Below, one piece after another: positions 33,012 through 42,490 of a stretch of 64,000 nt of DNA. Source of the DNA: Streptomyces chartreusis (GTDB lineage Bacteria > Actinomycetota > Actinomycetes > Streptomycetales > Streptomycetaceae). Position 1 is the first letter of the stretch. Each line of letters begins with the position of its first letter. Where the stretch lies: contig NZ_CP023689.1 in the NCBI RefSeq assembly GCF_008704715.1, positions 6,324,001 to 6,388,000 on the forward strand, given 5' to 3'. The position numbers were made by a program, and so were the translations under genes. The notes beneath the pieces were generated by a model. It searched no databases. It worked only from the letters and a program-made list of their open reading frames with translations, and was not told the origin of the DNA.

Positions 33012-34129
33012 CCACCCGAGTCTGGGACTATCTGCCGGAGTACGCAGTCGAGAAGGACGACATCCTGGACGCCGTCGCGAAGGTGTTCGGGTCCGGTCAG
33101 CTGGTGCTCGGCGAGAGCGTCAAGGGCTTCGAGGCCGAGTTCGCCGCCTACCACGGGCTGCCGTACGCCACCGGCGTCGACAACGGCACCAACGCTCTCA
33201 AGCTCGCCCTTCAGGCGCTGGGCGTCGGCCCCGGCGACGAGGTCGTCACCGTGTCCAACACGGCAGCCCCGACCGTCGTCGCCATCGTCGGCGCCGGGGC
33301 CACACCGGTGTTCGTGGACGTCCGCGAGGACGACTTCCTCATCGACACCGAGCAGGTCGAGGCCGCCATCACACCCCGCACCAAGGTGCTGCTGCCGGTC
33401 CACCTGTACGGCCAGAGCGTCGACATGGAGCCGCTGAGGCGCATCGCCGACAAGCACGGGCTGAAGATCCTGGAGGACTGCGCCCAGTCGCACGGCGCCC
33501 GCCACCACGGCCGGCTCACCGGCACCATGGGCGACGCGGCGGCCTTCTCCTTCTACCCCACCAAGGTCCTCGGCGCCTACGGCGACGGCGGCGCCGTCGT
33601 CACCGCCGACGAGACGACCGACCGGGCCATGAAGCAGCTGCGCTACTACGGCATGGACAAGGTCTACTACGTGGTGCGCACGCCGGGCCACAACTCCCGC
33701 TTGGACGAGGTGCAGGCGGAGATCCTGCGCCGCAAGCTGACCCGTCTCGACGCCTACGTCGCCGGCCGGGGTGCCGTCGCCCGCCGCTACGAGGAGCAGC
33801 TCGCCGACGTCACAGGACCCGGCGGACTGCTGCTGCCGGCCACCAACCCGGGCAACACGCACGTCTACTACGTGTACGTCGTCCGGCACCCGAAGCGGGA
33901 CGCGATCATCGAGGCGCTCAAGGCGTACGACATCCACCTCAACATCAGCTATCCGTGGCCGGTGCACACCATGTCCGGCTTCGAGCACCTCGGCCGGCCC
34001 GAGGGCTCCCTGCCGGTCACCGAGAAGCTGGCCGGGGAGATCTTCTCGCTGCCGATGTACCCGTCCCTGTCCGAGGGCCTCCAGGACAAGGTCATCGGCG
34101 CGCTGCGGGAGGTGCTCGCGCGTGTCTGA
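33008..34129 (+). CDS. dTDP-sugar 3-aminotransferase (DegT/DnrJ/EryC1 family)
   Basis: A 373-aa PLP-dependent aminotransferase. The PLP lysine is residue 186 (SFYPTKVLGAYGDGGAV), preceded by LEDCAQSHGARHHGR; PYATGVDNGTNALKLALQALG binds the phosphate. In amino-sugar pathways this family transfers an amino group to a ketosugar. With a 2,3-dehydratase present and no 3-ketoreductase, amination at C-3 of the 3-keto-2,6-dideoxy intermediate is the expected step, as in the epivancosamine pathway. GTG start overlaps the previous stop. Confidence 0.92.
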   Translation: MTTRVWDYLPEYAVEKDDILDAVAKVFGSGQLVLGESVKGFEAEFAAYHGLPYATGVDNGTNALKLALQALGVGPGDEVVTVSNTAAPTVVAIVGAGATPVFVDVREDDFLIDTEQVEAAITPRTKVLLPVHLYGQSVDMEPLRRIADKHGLKILEDCAQSHGARHHGRLTGTMGDAAAFSFYPTKVLGAYGDGGAVVTADETTDRAMKQLRYYGMDKVYYVVRTPGHNSRLDEVQAEILRRKLTRLDAYVAGRGAVARRYEEQLADVTGPGGLLLPATNPGNTHVYYVYVVRHPKRDAIIEALKAYDIHLNISYPWPVHTMSGFEHLGRPEGSLPVTEKLAGEIFSLPMYPSLSEGLQDKVIGALREVLARV

Positions 34130-34880
34130 GGCAGCCGGGCCCACGGGCATCTACGACGCGGGCGACATCTACGACGCGATCTACAACGGACGCGGCAAGG
34201 ACTACCGCGCCGAGTCCGCCGTCGTCGCCAAGCACATCCGCTCCCGCTTCCCCGCCGCCGCCTCCCTGCTGGACGTCGGCTGCGGCACCGGCGGCCATCT
34301 CACGCACTTCGCCGAGGAGTTCGGGGACGTGCGCGGCATCGACCTGGCCGACGGCATGCTCGACGTCGCCCGCCGCAACCACCCCGGCATCCCCGTCGAG
34401 CGCGGCGACATGCGCACCTTCCGGCTGAGGCGCCGGTTCGACGCCGTCGCCTGCCTCTTCGCGGCCGTCGGCAACCTCACCGGCGAGGACGAACTGCGCT
34501 CCACCCTGCGTACGTTCGCGCATCACCTCGCCCCGGGCGGCGTCGCCGTCCTCGAACCCTGGTGGTTCCCGGAGAACTTCACCCCGGACCACGTCGGCGG
34601 CAGCGTCGTCACCCACGGCGGCATGACCGTCGCCCGGGTCTCCCACACCGTCCTGCACGACACGGGCGACGCCAGCCGCATGGACGTGCACTACCTGGTC
34701 GCCAAGCCCGGCCAGGACGTCCGGCACTTCGACGACACCCATGTCATGGCCCTCTACAGCAGGGCCCAGTACGAGGCCGCGTTCACCGAGGCCGGGTTCA
34801 CCGTCGAATACGTCACGGGTGAGTACCCGGGCAACGGCCTCTTCGTCGGCGTCAAGCCCGTCAACCAGGAAGGCAAGTGA
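34122..34880 (+). CDS. dTDP-3-aminosugar N,N-dimethyltransferase (DesVI/TylM1 type)
   Basis: A 252-aa SAM-dependent methyltransferase. The family signature YDAIYNGRGKDYRAE opens the domain; SLLDVGCGTGGHLTHFAEEF is the SAM motif. GIDLADGMLDVARR, LFAAVGNL and LEPWWFPENF follow. DesVI- and TylM1-type enzymes add both methyl groups to the amino group of TDP-3-amino-3,6-dideoxysugars, so the sugar is expected to be N,N-dimethylated. It overlaps the aminotransferase gene by 8 bp. Confidence 0.93.
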   Translation: MSEAAGPTGIYDAGDIYDAIYNGRGKDYRAESAVVAKHIRSRFPAAASLLDVGCGTGGHLTHFAEEFGDVRGIDLADGMLDVARRNHPGIPVERGDMRTFRLRRRFDAVACLFAAVGNLTGEDELRSTLRTFAHHLAPGGVAVLEPWWFPENFTPDHVGGSVVTHGGMTVARVSHTVLHDTGDASRMDVHYLVAKPGQDVRHFDDTHVMALYSRAQYEAAFTEAGFTVEYVTGEYPGNGLFVGVKPVNQEGK

Positions 34881-35488
34881 GCGCCGTGCAGGTGCACAAG
34901 CTCGGCATCGAGGGTGCCTTCGAGTTCACGCCCCCCGTCTACAAGGACGACCGCGGCCTGTTCTCCTCCCCGTACCAGGAGGCCGCGTTCACCGAGGCGA
35001 CCGGCCGCCCGCTGTTCCCCGTCAAGGACATCAGCCACAACCTCTCCGCCCGCGGCGTGCTGCGGGGCATCCACTACACCGCCACCCCGCCCGGCCGCGC
35101 CAAGTACGTCTACTCCCCCTACGGCCGCGTCCAGGACTTCCTGATCGACCTCCGGGTCGGCTCGCCCACCTTCGGACAGTGGGAGGCCACCGAGATCGGC
35201 GGCGACGACTGCCGCGCCCTGTACATCCCCGTCGGCGTCGGCCACGCCTTCCTGTCGCTGGCCGAAGACTCGATGGTCGTCTACGTGATGTCCGAGGGCT
35301 ACGTCCCCGAGAACGAGCGCGCCGTCAGCCCCCTCGACCCCGAACTCGGCCTGCCTCTCCCGGCCGAGCTCACGGCCGCCCAGTCGCAGCGCGACCTGAG
35401 CGCGCCCACCCTCGCCGAGGCCCGCGAGCAGGGCCTGCTGCCCACGTACGAGGCCTGCCGGGAAGTGGAGGCACAGCTGTGGCCGTGA
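34877..35488 (+). CDS. dTDP-4-keto-6-deoxyhexose 5- (or 3,5-) epimerase
   Basis: A 203-aa RmlC-type cupin: VLRGIHYTATPPGRAKYVYSPYGRVQDFLIDLRVGSPTFG holds the active-site His, and SMVVYVMSEGYVPENERAVSPLDPELG the conserved Tyr region. HYT in place of the HYQ of many RmlC enzymes is usual in antibiotic-sugar 5-epimerases (EvaD, DnmU). Its presence puts the sugar in the L series. GTG start overlaps the previous stop. Typical length. Confidence 0.93.
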   Translation: MSAVQVHKLGIEGAFEFTPPVYKDDRGLFSSPYQEAAFTEATGRPLFPVKDISHNLSARGVLRGIHYTATPPGRAKYVYSPYGRVQDFLIDLRVGSPTFGQWEATEIGGDDCRALYIPVGVGHAFLSLAEDSMVVYVMSEGYVPENERAVSPLDPELGLPLPAELTAAQSQRDLSAPTLAEAREQGLLPTYEACREVEAQLWP

Positions 35489-36486
35489 ACCCCCCGCTCG
35501 TGGTCCTGCTCGGCGCCACCGGCTTCGTCGGCTCGGCGGTGCTGCGCGAACTCGCCCGCCGCCCGCTGCGGATCCGCGCCGTCTCCCGCCGCCCCGCGCC
35601 CGTCCCCGCCGGCGCCCGCGCCGACATCGAGGTCCGTGCCGCCGACCTCACCGGGCCCGGCGCCGTCGCCGAGGCCGTCGCCGGCGCCGACGTGGTGATC
35701 CACACCGTGCTGTACAGCGCCGGCACCACCACCTGGCGCGTCGAGGACGGCGACACCGCCGCCGAACGCGTCAACGTCGGCCTGGTCCGCGACCTTGTCG
35801 AGGCCCTGCGCGACGCCCGCACCGCCGACGGGTCCGCGGTCACCGTGCTGTGGGCGGGCGCCGCCTCGCAGGCCGGACCCTTGGACAAGGAGGTCCTCGA
35901 CGGCACCGAGACCGACCGGCCCAAGGGCGAGTACGACCGGCAGAAGCTCGCCGCCGAACGGCTGCTGCTGGCCGCCGACGCCGAGGGCGCGCTGCGCGGC
36001 GCCGCGATCCGGCTGCCCACCGTCTTCGGCTACGGCCCCGACTCCACCGCCCGCGACAAGGGCGTCGTCACCTTCATGACGCGCCGCGCCCTGTCCGGGG
36101 AGTCCATCACCATGTGGCACGACGGCACGGTCCGCCGCGACCTGCTCTACGTCGAGGACGTGGCCCGCGCCTTCGCCGCCGCCGTCGACCACCCGGACGC
36201 GCTCGCCGGCCGGCACTGGCTGCTCGGCACCGGCCGCGGCGAACCGCTCGGCGAGGTCTTCCGCACGGTCGCGGCCCTCGTCGCCGGGCAGACCGGCAAG
36301 CCCGCCGTGCCGGTGGTGTCCGTGCCGCCGCCCGCGCACGCCGAGCCCGGCGACTTCCGCAGCGTCACCATCGACGCCTCGGCGTTCGCCGCCGCCACCG
36401 GCTGGAGTGCCGTGACACCGCTGGACGAGGCGCTCGCCCGCACGGTCGCGTTCGTCGTCTCCGGCGGCGAGGAGGCCCTGTCGTGA
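35479..36486 (+). CDS. dTDP-4-keto-hexose reductase (NAD-dependent epimerase family)
   Basis: A 335-aa extended SDR: VVLLGATGFVGSAVLRELA, VTVLWAGAAS and GEYDRQKLAAERLLL (catalytic Tyr/Lys), then LPTVFGYGP. It groups by pattern with 4-ketoreductases such as DnmV, EvaE and UrdR. It would finish the sugar by reducing the C-4 ketone; the resulting configuration (rhodosamine versus its 4-epimer) cannot be read. GTG 35479 has GGAGG 7 nt upstream; GTG 35485 is an alternative. Confidence 0.9.
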   Translation: MAVNPPLVVLLGATGFVGSAVLRELARRPLRIRAVSRRPAPVPAGARADIEVRAADLTGPGAVAEAVAGADVVIHTVLYSAGTTTWRVEDGDTAAERVNVGLVRDLVEALRDARTADGSAVTVLWAGAASQAGPLDKEVLDGTETDRPKGEYDRQKLAAERLLLAADAEGALRGAAIRLPTVFGYGPDSTARDKGVVTFMTRRALSGESITMWHDGTVRRDLLYVEDVARAFAAAVDHPDALAGRHWLLGTGRGEPLGEVFRTVAALVAGQTGKPAVPVVSVPPPAHAEPGDFRSVTIDASAFAAATGWSAVTPLDEALARTVAFVVSGGEEALS

Positions 36487-37880
36487 CCGCACCCGTCGCC
36501 CCCTCGCTGCGTTCCCGCGCCGCCGAGGACCTGGCCGCCCGACTCGCCCGTTCGGCCGCCGCCACCGGCGCCGGGCACGCCCTGCGCACCGCCGACGTCG
36601 ACGAGTGGCTCGCCGGCCGGGCCCGCGCCCACCGCTTCCGGGTGGAGCGGCGCCCGCTCGGCGCCCTGGACGGCTGGTCCTTCGCCGAGGGCACCGGCAA
36701 CCTGGTGCACCACACCGGGAAGTTCTTCAGCGTCGAGGGGCTCCACGTCACCCTGAGCGAGGGCTCGGTGCGCTCCTGGCAGCAGCCCATCATCCGGCAG
36801 CCCGAGGTCGGCATCCTCGGCATCCTCGCCAAGGAGTTCGACGGCGTCCTGCACTTCCTGATGCAGGCCAAGATGGAGCCCGGCAACCGCAACGTCCTCC
36901 AGCTCTCGCCGACCGTGCAGGCCACCCGCAGCAACTACTCCACCGTGCACCGCGGTTCGCGGGTGAAATACCTGGAGTACTTCGCCGGGGCGGACCGGGC
37001 CCTGGTCCACGCGGACGTGCTCCAGTCCGAGCACGGCTCCTGGTTCTACCGCAAGGCCAACCGGAACATGCTCGTCGAGGCCGGCCCGGACACCGAGGTC
37101 CCCCTCGACGACGACTTCTGCTGGCTCACCCTCGGACAGCTCGGCGAACTGCTGCGCCGCGACAACCTCGTCAACATGGACGCCCGTACCGTCATCGCCT
37201 GCTTCCCGCCGGTGCACACCTCCGAGGGCGCCCTGCTCAGCGACGCCGAACTGCAGTCCTGGTTCACCGTCGAACGCTCCCGGCACGACGTGGACATGCG
37301 GCGCATCCCGCTGAACCAGGTCGAGGGCTGGCAGCGCGGCGACGACGTGGTCGAGCGGCCCGACGGCCGGTACTTCCGGGTCGTCGGCGTCCGCGTCGAG
37401 GCCGGCAACCGCGAGGTCACCGGCTGGGACCAGCCGCTGTTCGAGCCCACCGGCACCGGCGTCACCGCCTTCCTGTACCGGCGCATCGGCGGCGTACCGC
37501 ACCTGCTGGTCAACGCCAAGGTGGAGGCCGGGTTCCTGGACACCGTGGAGCTCGCGCCGACCGTGCAGGCCAACCCCGGCAACTGGGAGCACCTGCCGCC
37601 CGCCGACCGCCCGCCCTTCCTGGACCTGGCGCTCGACGCCGCCGCCGACCGCGTCCGGTACGCGGCGATCCACTCCGAGGAGGGCGGCAGGTTCCTCAAC
37701 GCCGAGAGCCGCTACCTCTTCATCGAGACCGACGACTCCGAGACCCCGCTGGATCCGCCGGCCGGCTACCAGTGGGCGACCCCGGGCCAGCTGGGCGCGC
37801 TCACCGCCCACGGGCACTACGTCAACGTCCAGGCCCGCACCCTGCTGTCCTGCATCGACGCCGGCGCGGTGGAGCTGTGA
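36483..37880 (+). CDS. dTDP-4-keto-6-deoxyglucose 2,3-dehydratase
   Basis: A 465-aa protein with two repeats of the NDP-hexose 2,3-dehydratase fold (FRVERRPLGALDGWSFAEGTGNLVHHTGKFFSVEG in the first, VDMRRIPLNQVEGWQRGDD in the second). The signatures QPIIRQPEVGILGILAKEFDGVLHFLMQAKMEPGN and TVQATRSNYSTVHRG are typical of EryBVI/TylX3/EvaA. It removes the C-2 hydroxyl and gives a 3,4-diketo intermediate, so the sugar is 2-deoxy. GTG overlaps the previous stop. Confidence 0.95.
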   Translation: MTAPVAPSLRSRAAEDLAARLARSAAATGAGHALRTADVDEWLAGRARAHRFRVERRPLGALDGWSFAEGTGNLVHHTGKFFSVEGLHVTLSEGSVRSWQQPIIRQPEVGILGILAKEFDGVLHFLMQAKMEPGNRNVLQLSPTVQATRSNYSTVHRGSRVKYLEYFAGADRALVHADVLQSEHGSWFYRKANRNMLVEAGPDTEVPLDDDFCWLTLGQLGELLRRDNLVNMDARTVIACFPPVHTSEGALLSDAELQSWFTVERSRHDVDMRRIPLNQVEGWQRGDDVVERPDGRYFRVVGVRVEAGNREVTGWDQPLFEPTGTGVTAFLYRRIGGVPHLLVNAKVEAGFLDTVELAPTVQANPGNWEHLPPADRPPFLDLALDAAADRVRYAAIHSEEGGRFLNAESRYLFIETDDSETPLDPPAGYQWATPGQLGALTAHGHYVNVQARTLLSCIDAGAVEL

Positions 37881-38779
37881 CGCAGCTCGGGTGCGAGACC
37901 GCCCCCGCCGCCACCTCCGGCATCCGCCCGATCACCCTCGACGCCGCCGGACTCACCCTGTCCGCGCTGCTCGCCGAACCCGCGCACGGCACCCCGCGCG
38001 CCACCGTCGTCGCCCTGCACGGCGGCGGCATGAGCGCCGGCTACTTCGACGGCCGCTCCCACCCGGGCCAGTCCCTGCTCGGCCTCGGCGCCCGGCTCGG
38101 CTACACCGTCGTCGCCGTCGACCGGCCCGGCTACGGCGCCTCCGCGGGCGCCCTGCCGGACGGCCAGTGCCTCGCCGAGCAGGCGGACGCCCTGCACGCC
38201 GCCCTCGACGACCTCGCCCTGCGCCACGACACCGGTGCCGGACTGTTCCTGCTCGCCCACTCCTACGGCGGCAAACTCGCGCTCACCGCGGCCGCCGGGG
38301 AGCGCGGGGGCGCCCTGCTCGGCCTGGACGTCTCCGGTCTCGGCCACCGCTACGCCGTCACCCCGCGCGAACTGCCCGACGAACGCGGCCACGGGCACTT
38401 CAGCCGCAACTGGGGCAAGCTCCGGCTGTATCCGCCGGGCACCTTCCGCGACAGCGACACACTGGTCGCCCCGATGCCCGCGCGGGAGCGGGAGGAGGCG
38501 GCGCGCTGGCCGGAGGCGTTCGCGTCGCTGGCCGCGCGGATCCGGGTCCCGGTGCGGCTCACCTTCGCCGAGTACGAGGCGTGGTGGCGGCACGACGACG
38601 ACACCCTCGCGGCGCTGCGGGCGGAGTTCGGCGGCGCGCCGCGCGTGGTGGTCGACCGGCTGCCCGGCGCCGGGCACAACATCAGCCTCGGCTGGGCCGC
38701 CCGCTCCTACCATCTGCGCGCCCTCGGCTTCCTGGAGGAGTGTCTCGCCCAGCGCGAGTGCGCCCCGACCGGACGCTGA
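37877..38779 (+). CDS. Alpha/beta hydrolase
   Basis: A 300-aa alpha/beta hydrolase. VVALHGGGMSAGYFDG forms the oxyanion region, LLAHSYGGKLAL holds the nucleophile serine, and GAGHNISLGW the catalytic His. The position in the operon, overlapping the 2,3-dehydratase stop, says it is co-expressed with the pathway. No jadomycin gene I know corresponds clearly. It could open a lactone, release a product from the PKS or hydrolyse an ester. The substrate is unknown. Confidence 0.8.
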   Translation: MTQLGCETAPAATSGIRPITLDAAGLTLSALLAEPAHGTPRATVVALHGGGMSAGYFDGRSHPGQSLLGLGARLGYTVVAVDRPGYGASAGALPDGQCLAEQADALHAALDDLALRHDTGAGLFLLAHSYGGKLALTAAAGERGGALLGLDVSGLGHRYAVTPRELPDERGHGHFSRNWGKLRLYPPGTFRDSDTLVAPMPAREREEAARWPEAFASLAARIRVPVRLTFAEYEAWWRHDDDTLAALRAEFGGAPRVVVDRLPGAGHNISLGWAARSYHLRALGFLEECLAQRECAPTGR

Positions 38780-38785
38780 CCCGCG

Positions 38786-40078
38786 GTGCCCACCATGTTC
38801 GGCATGACTCTGCCCAGTGGCCTCCGCTCCCTGTCCGTGCGCAACTTCCGCCTCTTCGCGGCCGGCCAGCTCGTCTCCGTGGCGGGCACCTGGATGATGG
38901 TCGTGGCGCAGGACTGGCTGGTGCTGTCCCTGACCGGTGACTCCGCCTCGGCGCTCGCGACCGTGACGGCGCTCCAGTTCACGCCGCTGATGCTGTTCAC
39001 CCTGTACGGCGGCCGGCTCGCCGACCGGCACGACAAGCGGCGCCTGCTGATGTGGGCCAACACCGCCTCCGGCGCGCTGGCCCTGAGCCTGGCGCTGCTC
39101 GACCTGAGCGGCGCGGCCCGCCTCTGGCACGTCTACCTCTTCGCGCTCGCCCTCGGCACCGTCAACGCCGTCGAGGTGCCCGCCCGGATGGCCTTCGTCA
39201 GCGAACTCGTCGGCGCGGAGCTGCTGCCGAACGCCTCCTCGCTGAGCGCCGCGTACTTCAACGTCGCCCGGGTCGCCGGTCCCGCCCTGGCGGGGCTGCT
39301 GATCGGGGCGTCCGGCACCGGCTGGGTGATGCTGCTGAACGCGGCGAGCTACGCGGGGACCGTGGCGGGGCTGCGCCTGATGCGGACGTCCGAGCTGCAC
39401 CGCTCGGGGCGTGCGGCCGTCAAGGGCGGGGTGGCCGACGGCCTGCGGTACGTCAGGACCCGCCCGGACCTGCTGCTGCCCGTCGCGCTGATCGCCGTCG
39501 TCGGACTGTTCGGCCTCAACTTCCAGCTGCTGCTGCCCCTGCTCGCCAAGACCGTGTTCCACGCCGACGCGGCCTCCTTCGGGCTGCTCACCACGGCGTT
39601 CGCGGCCGGCTCCCTGCTCGCCGCGCTGGTCGGCACGGGACGCCGCTCCCGCCCGCCGGCCCGTACCGTCGTGCTCTCCGCGCTCGCCTTCGGCGTCCTG
39701 GAGACGACGGCCGCGTGGGTCCCCGGCTTCACCTCGGCGCTGTTCCTGCTGGCCCTGACCGGCTTCGCCTCCCTGTACTTCGCCCAGGCCGCCAACCACC
39801 GCATCCAGCTGGGCAGCGACCCCGACTACCGGGGCCGGGTGATGGCCCTCTACACCCTGATCCTCCAGGGCTCGACCCCTCTGGGCGCCCTCCTCATCGG
39901 CTGGCTCGCCCAGCAACTGGGGGCACGCGCGGGCCTGCTGGCGGGCGGCCTGGTGTCGGTGGGGGCGGCGGCGGTGGCCCTGGTCGTGGAGCGGCGGGGG
40001 AGCGGCGAGGACGACCCCCTGGCGCAGGAGCCGCCGACCCGTGAGCCCAGGCACTCCACCAGAGGCGGTACGACATGA
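38786..40078 (+). CDS. MFS exporter (JadL-like position)
   Basis: A 430-aa major facilitator protein with about 12 hydrophobic segments. RLADRHDKRRLLMWAN is the loop between helices 2 and 3; the pattern is that of the EntS-like MFS subgroup. Placed between the sugar genes and the PPTase gene, it corresponds to jadL, so export of the glycosylated product and self-protection are expected. GTG start; its stop overlaps the next ATG (ATGA). Confidence 0.88.
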   Translation: MPTMFGMTLPSGLRSLSVRNFRLFAAGQLVSVAGTWMMVVAQDWLVLSLTGDSASALATVTALQFTPLMLFTLYGGRLADRHDKRRLLMWANTASGALALSLALLDLSGAARLWHVYLFALALGTVNAVEVPARMAFVSELVGAELLPNASSLSAAYFNVARVAGPALAGLLIGASGTGWVMLLNAASYAGTVAGLRLMRTSELHRSGRAAVKGGVADGLRYVRTRPDLLLPVALIAVVGLFGLNFQLLLPLLAKTVFHADAASFGLLTTAFAAGSLLAALVGTGRRSRPPARTVVLSALAFGVLETTAAWVPGFTSALFLLALTGFASLYFAQAANHRIQLGSDPDYRGRVMALYTLILQGSTPLGALLIGWLAQQLGARAGLLAGGLVSVGAAAVALVVERRGSGEDDPLAQEPPTREPRHSTRGGTT

Positions 40079-40911
40079 CATCGCGGCCCGCCACCACGGC
40101 ACCGGCCCTGCGGCTGGGCGCCCCCCGAGAACTGCACCTGTGGGCCCTGCGCCCGCCCGCCGAGGAACCGCCGTCCATGAGCGAGCTGGACGCGGAGGAG
40201 CGCCGCCGGGCCGCCGGTTTCCTGCGGGCGGACGCGCGGCTGGTCTACCTGCACGCGCACATCGCGCTGCGCAGGCTGCTGTCGGCGTACACCGGCACCG
40301 CCCCCGCACTGCTCCGGCTGCGCAGAGCCCCCTGCCCCCACTGCGGCGGCCCGCACGGCCGTCCCGTCCTGCCGGGCCCGCTGCACTTCTCCCTGTCCCA
40401 CAGCCACGGCCTCGTCCTGATCGGCGTGGCCGCGAGTCCCGTCGGCGTGGACGTGCAACGGGTGCCGGACGCACCGACGGTGGAGCTGTGCCTGCCACGG
40501 CTGCACCCGGCGGAGCGCCGCGAGGTGCTGGGCGCGCCCGAGGACCGGCGGCCGAGGGTCTTCGCGGAGCTGTGGAGCCGCAAGGAGGCGTACCTCAAGG
40601 GCCTCGGCACCGGACTCGGCCACGGTGTCGGCGGCCACTACCTCGGGGTCCACGCGAACGCCGGAGGCCACCGCGCACCGGACGGCTGGCTCGTCGCCGG
40701 CCTGCACGGCTGCCCCGGCCACGTGTCCGCGCTCGCGGTCGAGGCGGCGACCGCCCACCGTGCCGTACTCCACGAACTCCCGGACCGGATCGCCGAGTTG
40801 CCGCGGCCGGCGGCCGCCGAGGCGATCGCCGCCGCCGAACCGGTCCTGTCCATGGCCCTGCCCGCGCCGCCCGTACCGACAGCGACACCGACACCGACAC
40901 ACGAGGAGTGA
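40075..40911 (+). CDS. 4'-Phosphopantetheinyl transferase (Sfp type; JadM-like)
   Basis: A 278-aa Sfp-type PPTase. LHFSLSHSHGLVLIGVAASPVGVDVQRV (the VGVDxE region with Gln for Glu) and FAELWSRKEAYLKGLGTGLGHG (WxxKEA) are present. It transfers phosphopantetheine from CoA to the ACP, most likely the ACP at 21746. A PPTase in this spot is a jadomycin-cluster feature. The Gln after VD (VDVQ) is a usual variation in this class. Confidence 0.9.
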   Translation: MTSRPATTAPALRLGAPRELHLWALRPPAEEPPSMSELDAEERRRAAGFLRADARLVYLHAHIALRRLLSAYTGTAPALLRLRRAPCPHCGGPHGRPVLPGPLHFSLSHSHGLVLIGVAASPVGVDVQRVPDAPTVELCLPRLHPAERREVLGAPEDRRPRVFAELWSRKEAYLKGLGTGLGHGVGGHYLGVHANAGGHRAPDGWLVAGLHGCPGHVSALAVEAATAHRAVLHELPDRIAELPRPAAAEAIAAAEPVLSMALPAPPVPTATPTPTHEE

Positions 40912-40916
40912 GTGAC

Positions 40917-42476
40917 ATGGGGGAGACCACCACGCCCGGCCGCGTCGAGGAGCTCGGCCACATCAAGGAACAGGCCCGCGAGGGCCCCGATCCGAAGGCC
41001 ACCGAACGCCAGCACGCCAAGGGCAAGCTGACCGCCCGCGAACGCATCGGACTCCTGCTGGACAAGGGCAGCTTCACCGAGGTCGAACCGCTGCGCCGGC
41101 ATCGCGCCGCGGGCTTCGGGCTGGAGGCCAAACGGCCTTACACGGACGGGGTGGTGACCGGCTGGGGCACCGTCGACGGCCGTACCGTCTTCGTCTACGC
41201 CCATGACTTCCGCATCTTCGGCGGCGCCCTCGGCGAGGCCCACGCGCAGAAGATCCACAAGCTGATGGACATGGCCCTGTCCGCCGGAGCGCCGCTGGTG
41301 TCCCTCAACGACGGGGCCGGCGCCCGGATCCAGGAGGGCGTGTCCGCGCTCGCCGGGTACGGCGGCATCTTCCGCCGCAACACCAGGGCCTCCGGCGTGA
41401 TCCCGCAGATCTCGGTCATGCTCGGCCCCTGCGCGGGCGGTGCCGCCTACTCGCCCGCGCTGACCGACTTCGTCTTCGCCGTACGGGACATCTCCCAGAT
41501 GTTCATCACCGGCCCCGACGTGGTCCAGACGGTCACCGGCGAGCAGGTCACGCAGAACGAGCTCGGCGGTGCCGACGTGCACGGCGGTGTCTCCGGCGTC
41601 GCGCACTTCGTCTACGACGACGAGGAGACCTGCCTCGCCGAGGTGCGCTACCTGCTGTCCCTGCTGCCCGCCAACAACCGCGAGCTGCCGCCGACGGTGC
41701 GCGGCGCCGACCCGGTGGACCGCGCCGGGGACACCCTGCTCGAGACGGTCCCGGCGGACGGCAACCGCTCCTACGACATCCGCGCGGTGATCGAGGAACT
41801 CGTCGACGACGGCGAGTACATGGAGGTCCACGCGGCCTGGGCCACCAACCTGGTGTGCGCGCTGGCCCGGCTGGACGGCCATGTCGTCGGCATCGTCGCC
41901 AACCAGCCTGCCTCGATGGCCGGTGTGCTGGACATCAGGGCGAGCGAGAAGGGCGCGCGGTTCGTGCAGTTCTGCGACTCCTTCAACATCCCGCTGGTCA
42001 CCCTGGTCGACGTGCCGGGCTTCCTGCCGGGCGTCGACCAGGAGCACGACGGCATCATCCGGCGCGGCGCCAAGCTGCTGTACGCGTACTGCAACGCCAC
42101 CGTCCCGCGCGTCTCGGTGGTGCTGCGCAAGGCGTACGGCGGCGCCTACATCGTCATGGACTCCCGGTCCATCGGCGCGGACATCGCTCTTGCCTGGCCC
42201 ACCAACGAGATCGCGGTGATGGGCGCCGAGGGCGCGGCGGGTGTCGTCTTCCGCCGGGAGATCGCCGCGGCCGAGGACCCCGAGGCGATGCGCCGCCGGA
42301 AGATCGAGGAGTACCGCACCGAGCTGGTCCACCCCTACTACGCCGCCGAACGCGGCCTGGTCGACGACGTGATCGACCCGCGCGAGACCCGCTCGGTGCT
42401 CTGCCGGGCCATCGCCATGCTGGCCGGCAAGGACGCCGACCTGCCCCGCCGCAAGCACGGAAACCCGCCGCAGTGA
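40917..42476 (+). CDS. Acyl-CoA carboxylase carboxyltransferase (beta) subunit (JadN-like)
   Basis: A 519-aa carboxyltransferase with two crotonase-like domains: KGKLTARERIGLLLDKGSFTE, SLNDGAGARIQEGVSALAGYGGIF, IPQISVMLGPCAGGAAYSPALTDFVF in the first half and VTLVDVPGFLPGVDQEHDGIIRRGAKLLYAY with KAYGGAYIVMDSRSIGADIALAWP in the second. It moves carboxyl from biotin to acetyl- or propionyl-CoA. With the alpha subunit at 16776 it would supply malonyl-CoA. Confidence 0.94.
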   Translation: MGETTTPGRVEELGHIKEQAREGPDPKATERQHAKGKLTARERIGLLLDKGSFTEVEPLRRHRAAGFGLEAKRPYTDGVVTGWGTVDGRTVFVYAHDFRIFGGALGEAHAQKIHKLMDMALSAGAPLVSLNDGAGARIQEGVSALAGYGGIFRRNTRASGVIPQISVMLGPCAGGAAYSPALTDFVFAVRDISQMFITGPDVVQTVTGEQVTQNELGGADVHGGVSGVAHFVYDDEETCLAEVRYLLSLLPANNRELPPTVRGADPVDRAGDTLLETVPADGNRSYDIRAVIEELVDDGEYMEVHAAWATNLVCALARLDGHVVGIVANQPASMAGVLDIRASEKGARFVQFCDSFNIPLVTLVDVPGFLPGVDQEHDGIIRRGAKLLYAYCNATVPRVSVVLRKAYGGAYIVMDSRSIGADIALAWPTNEIAVMGAEGAAGVVFRREIAAAEDPEAMRRRKIEEYRTELVHPYYAAERGLVDDVIDPRETRSVLCRAIAMLAGKDADLPRRKHGNPPQ

Positions 42477-42490
42477 CAGGGGACCCGGCC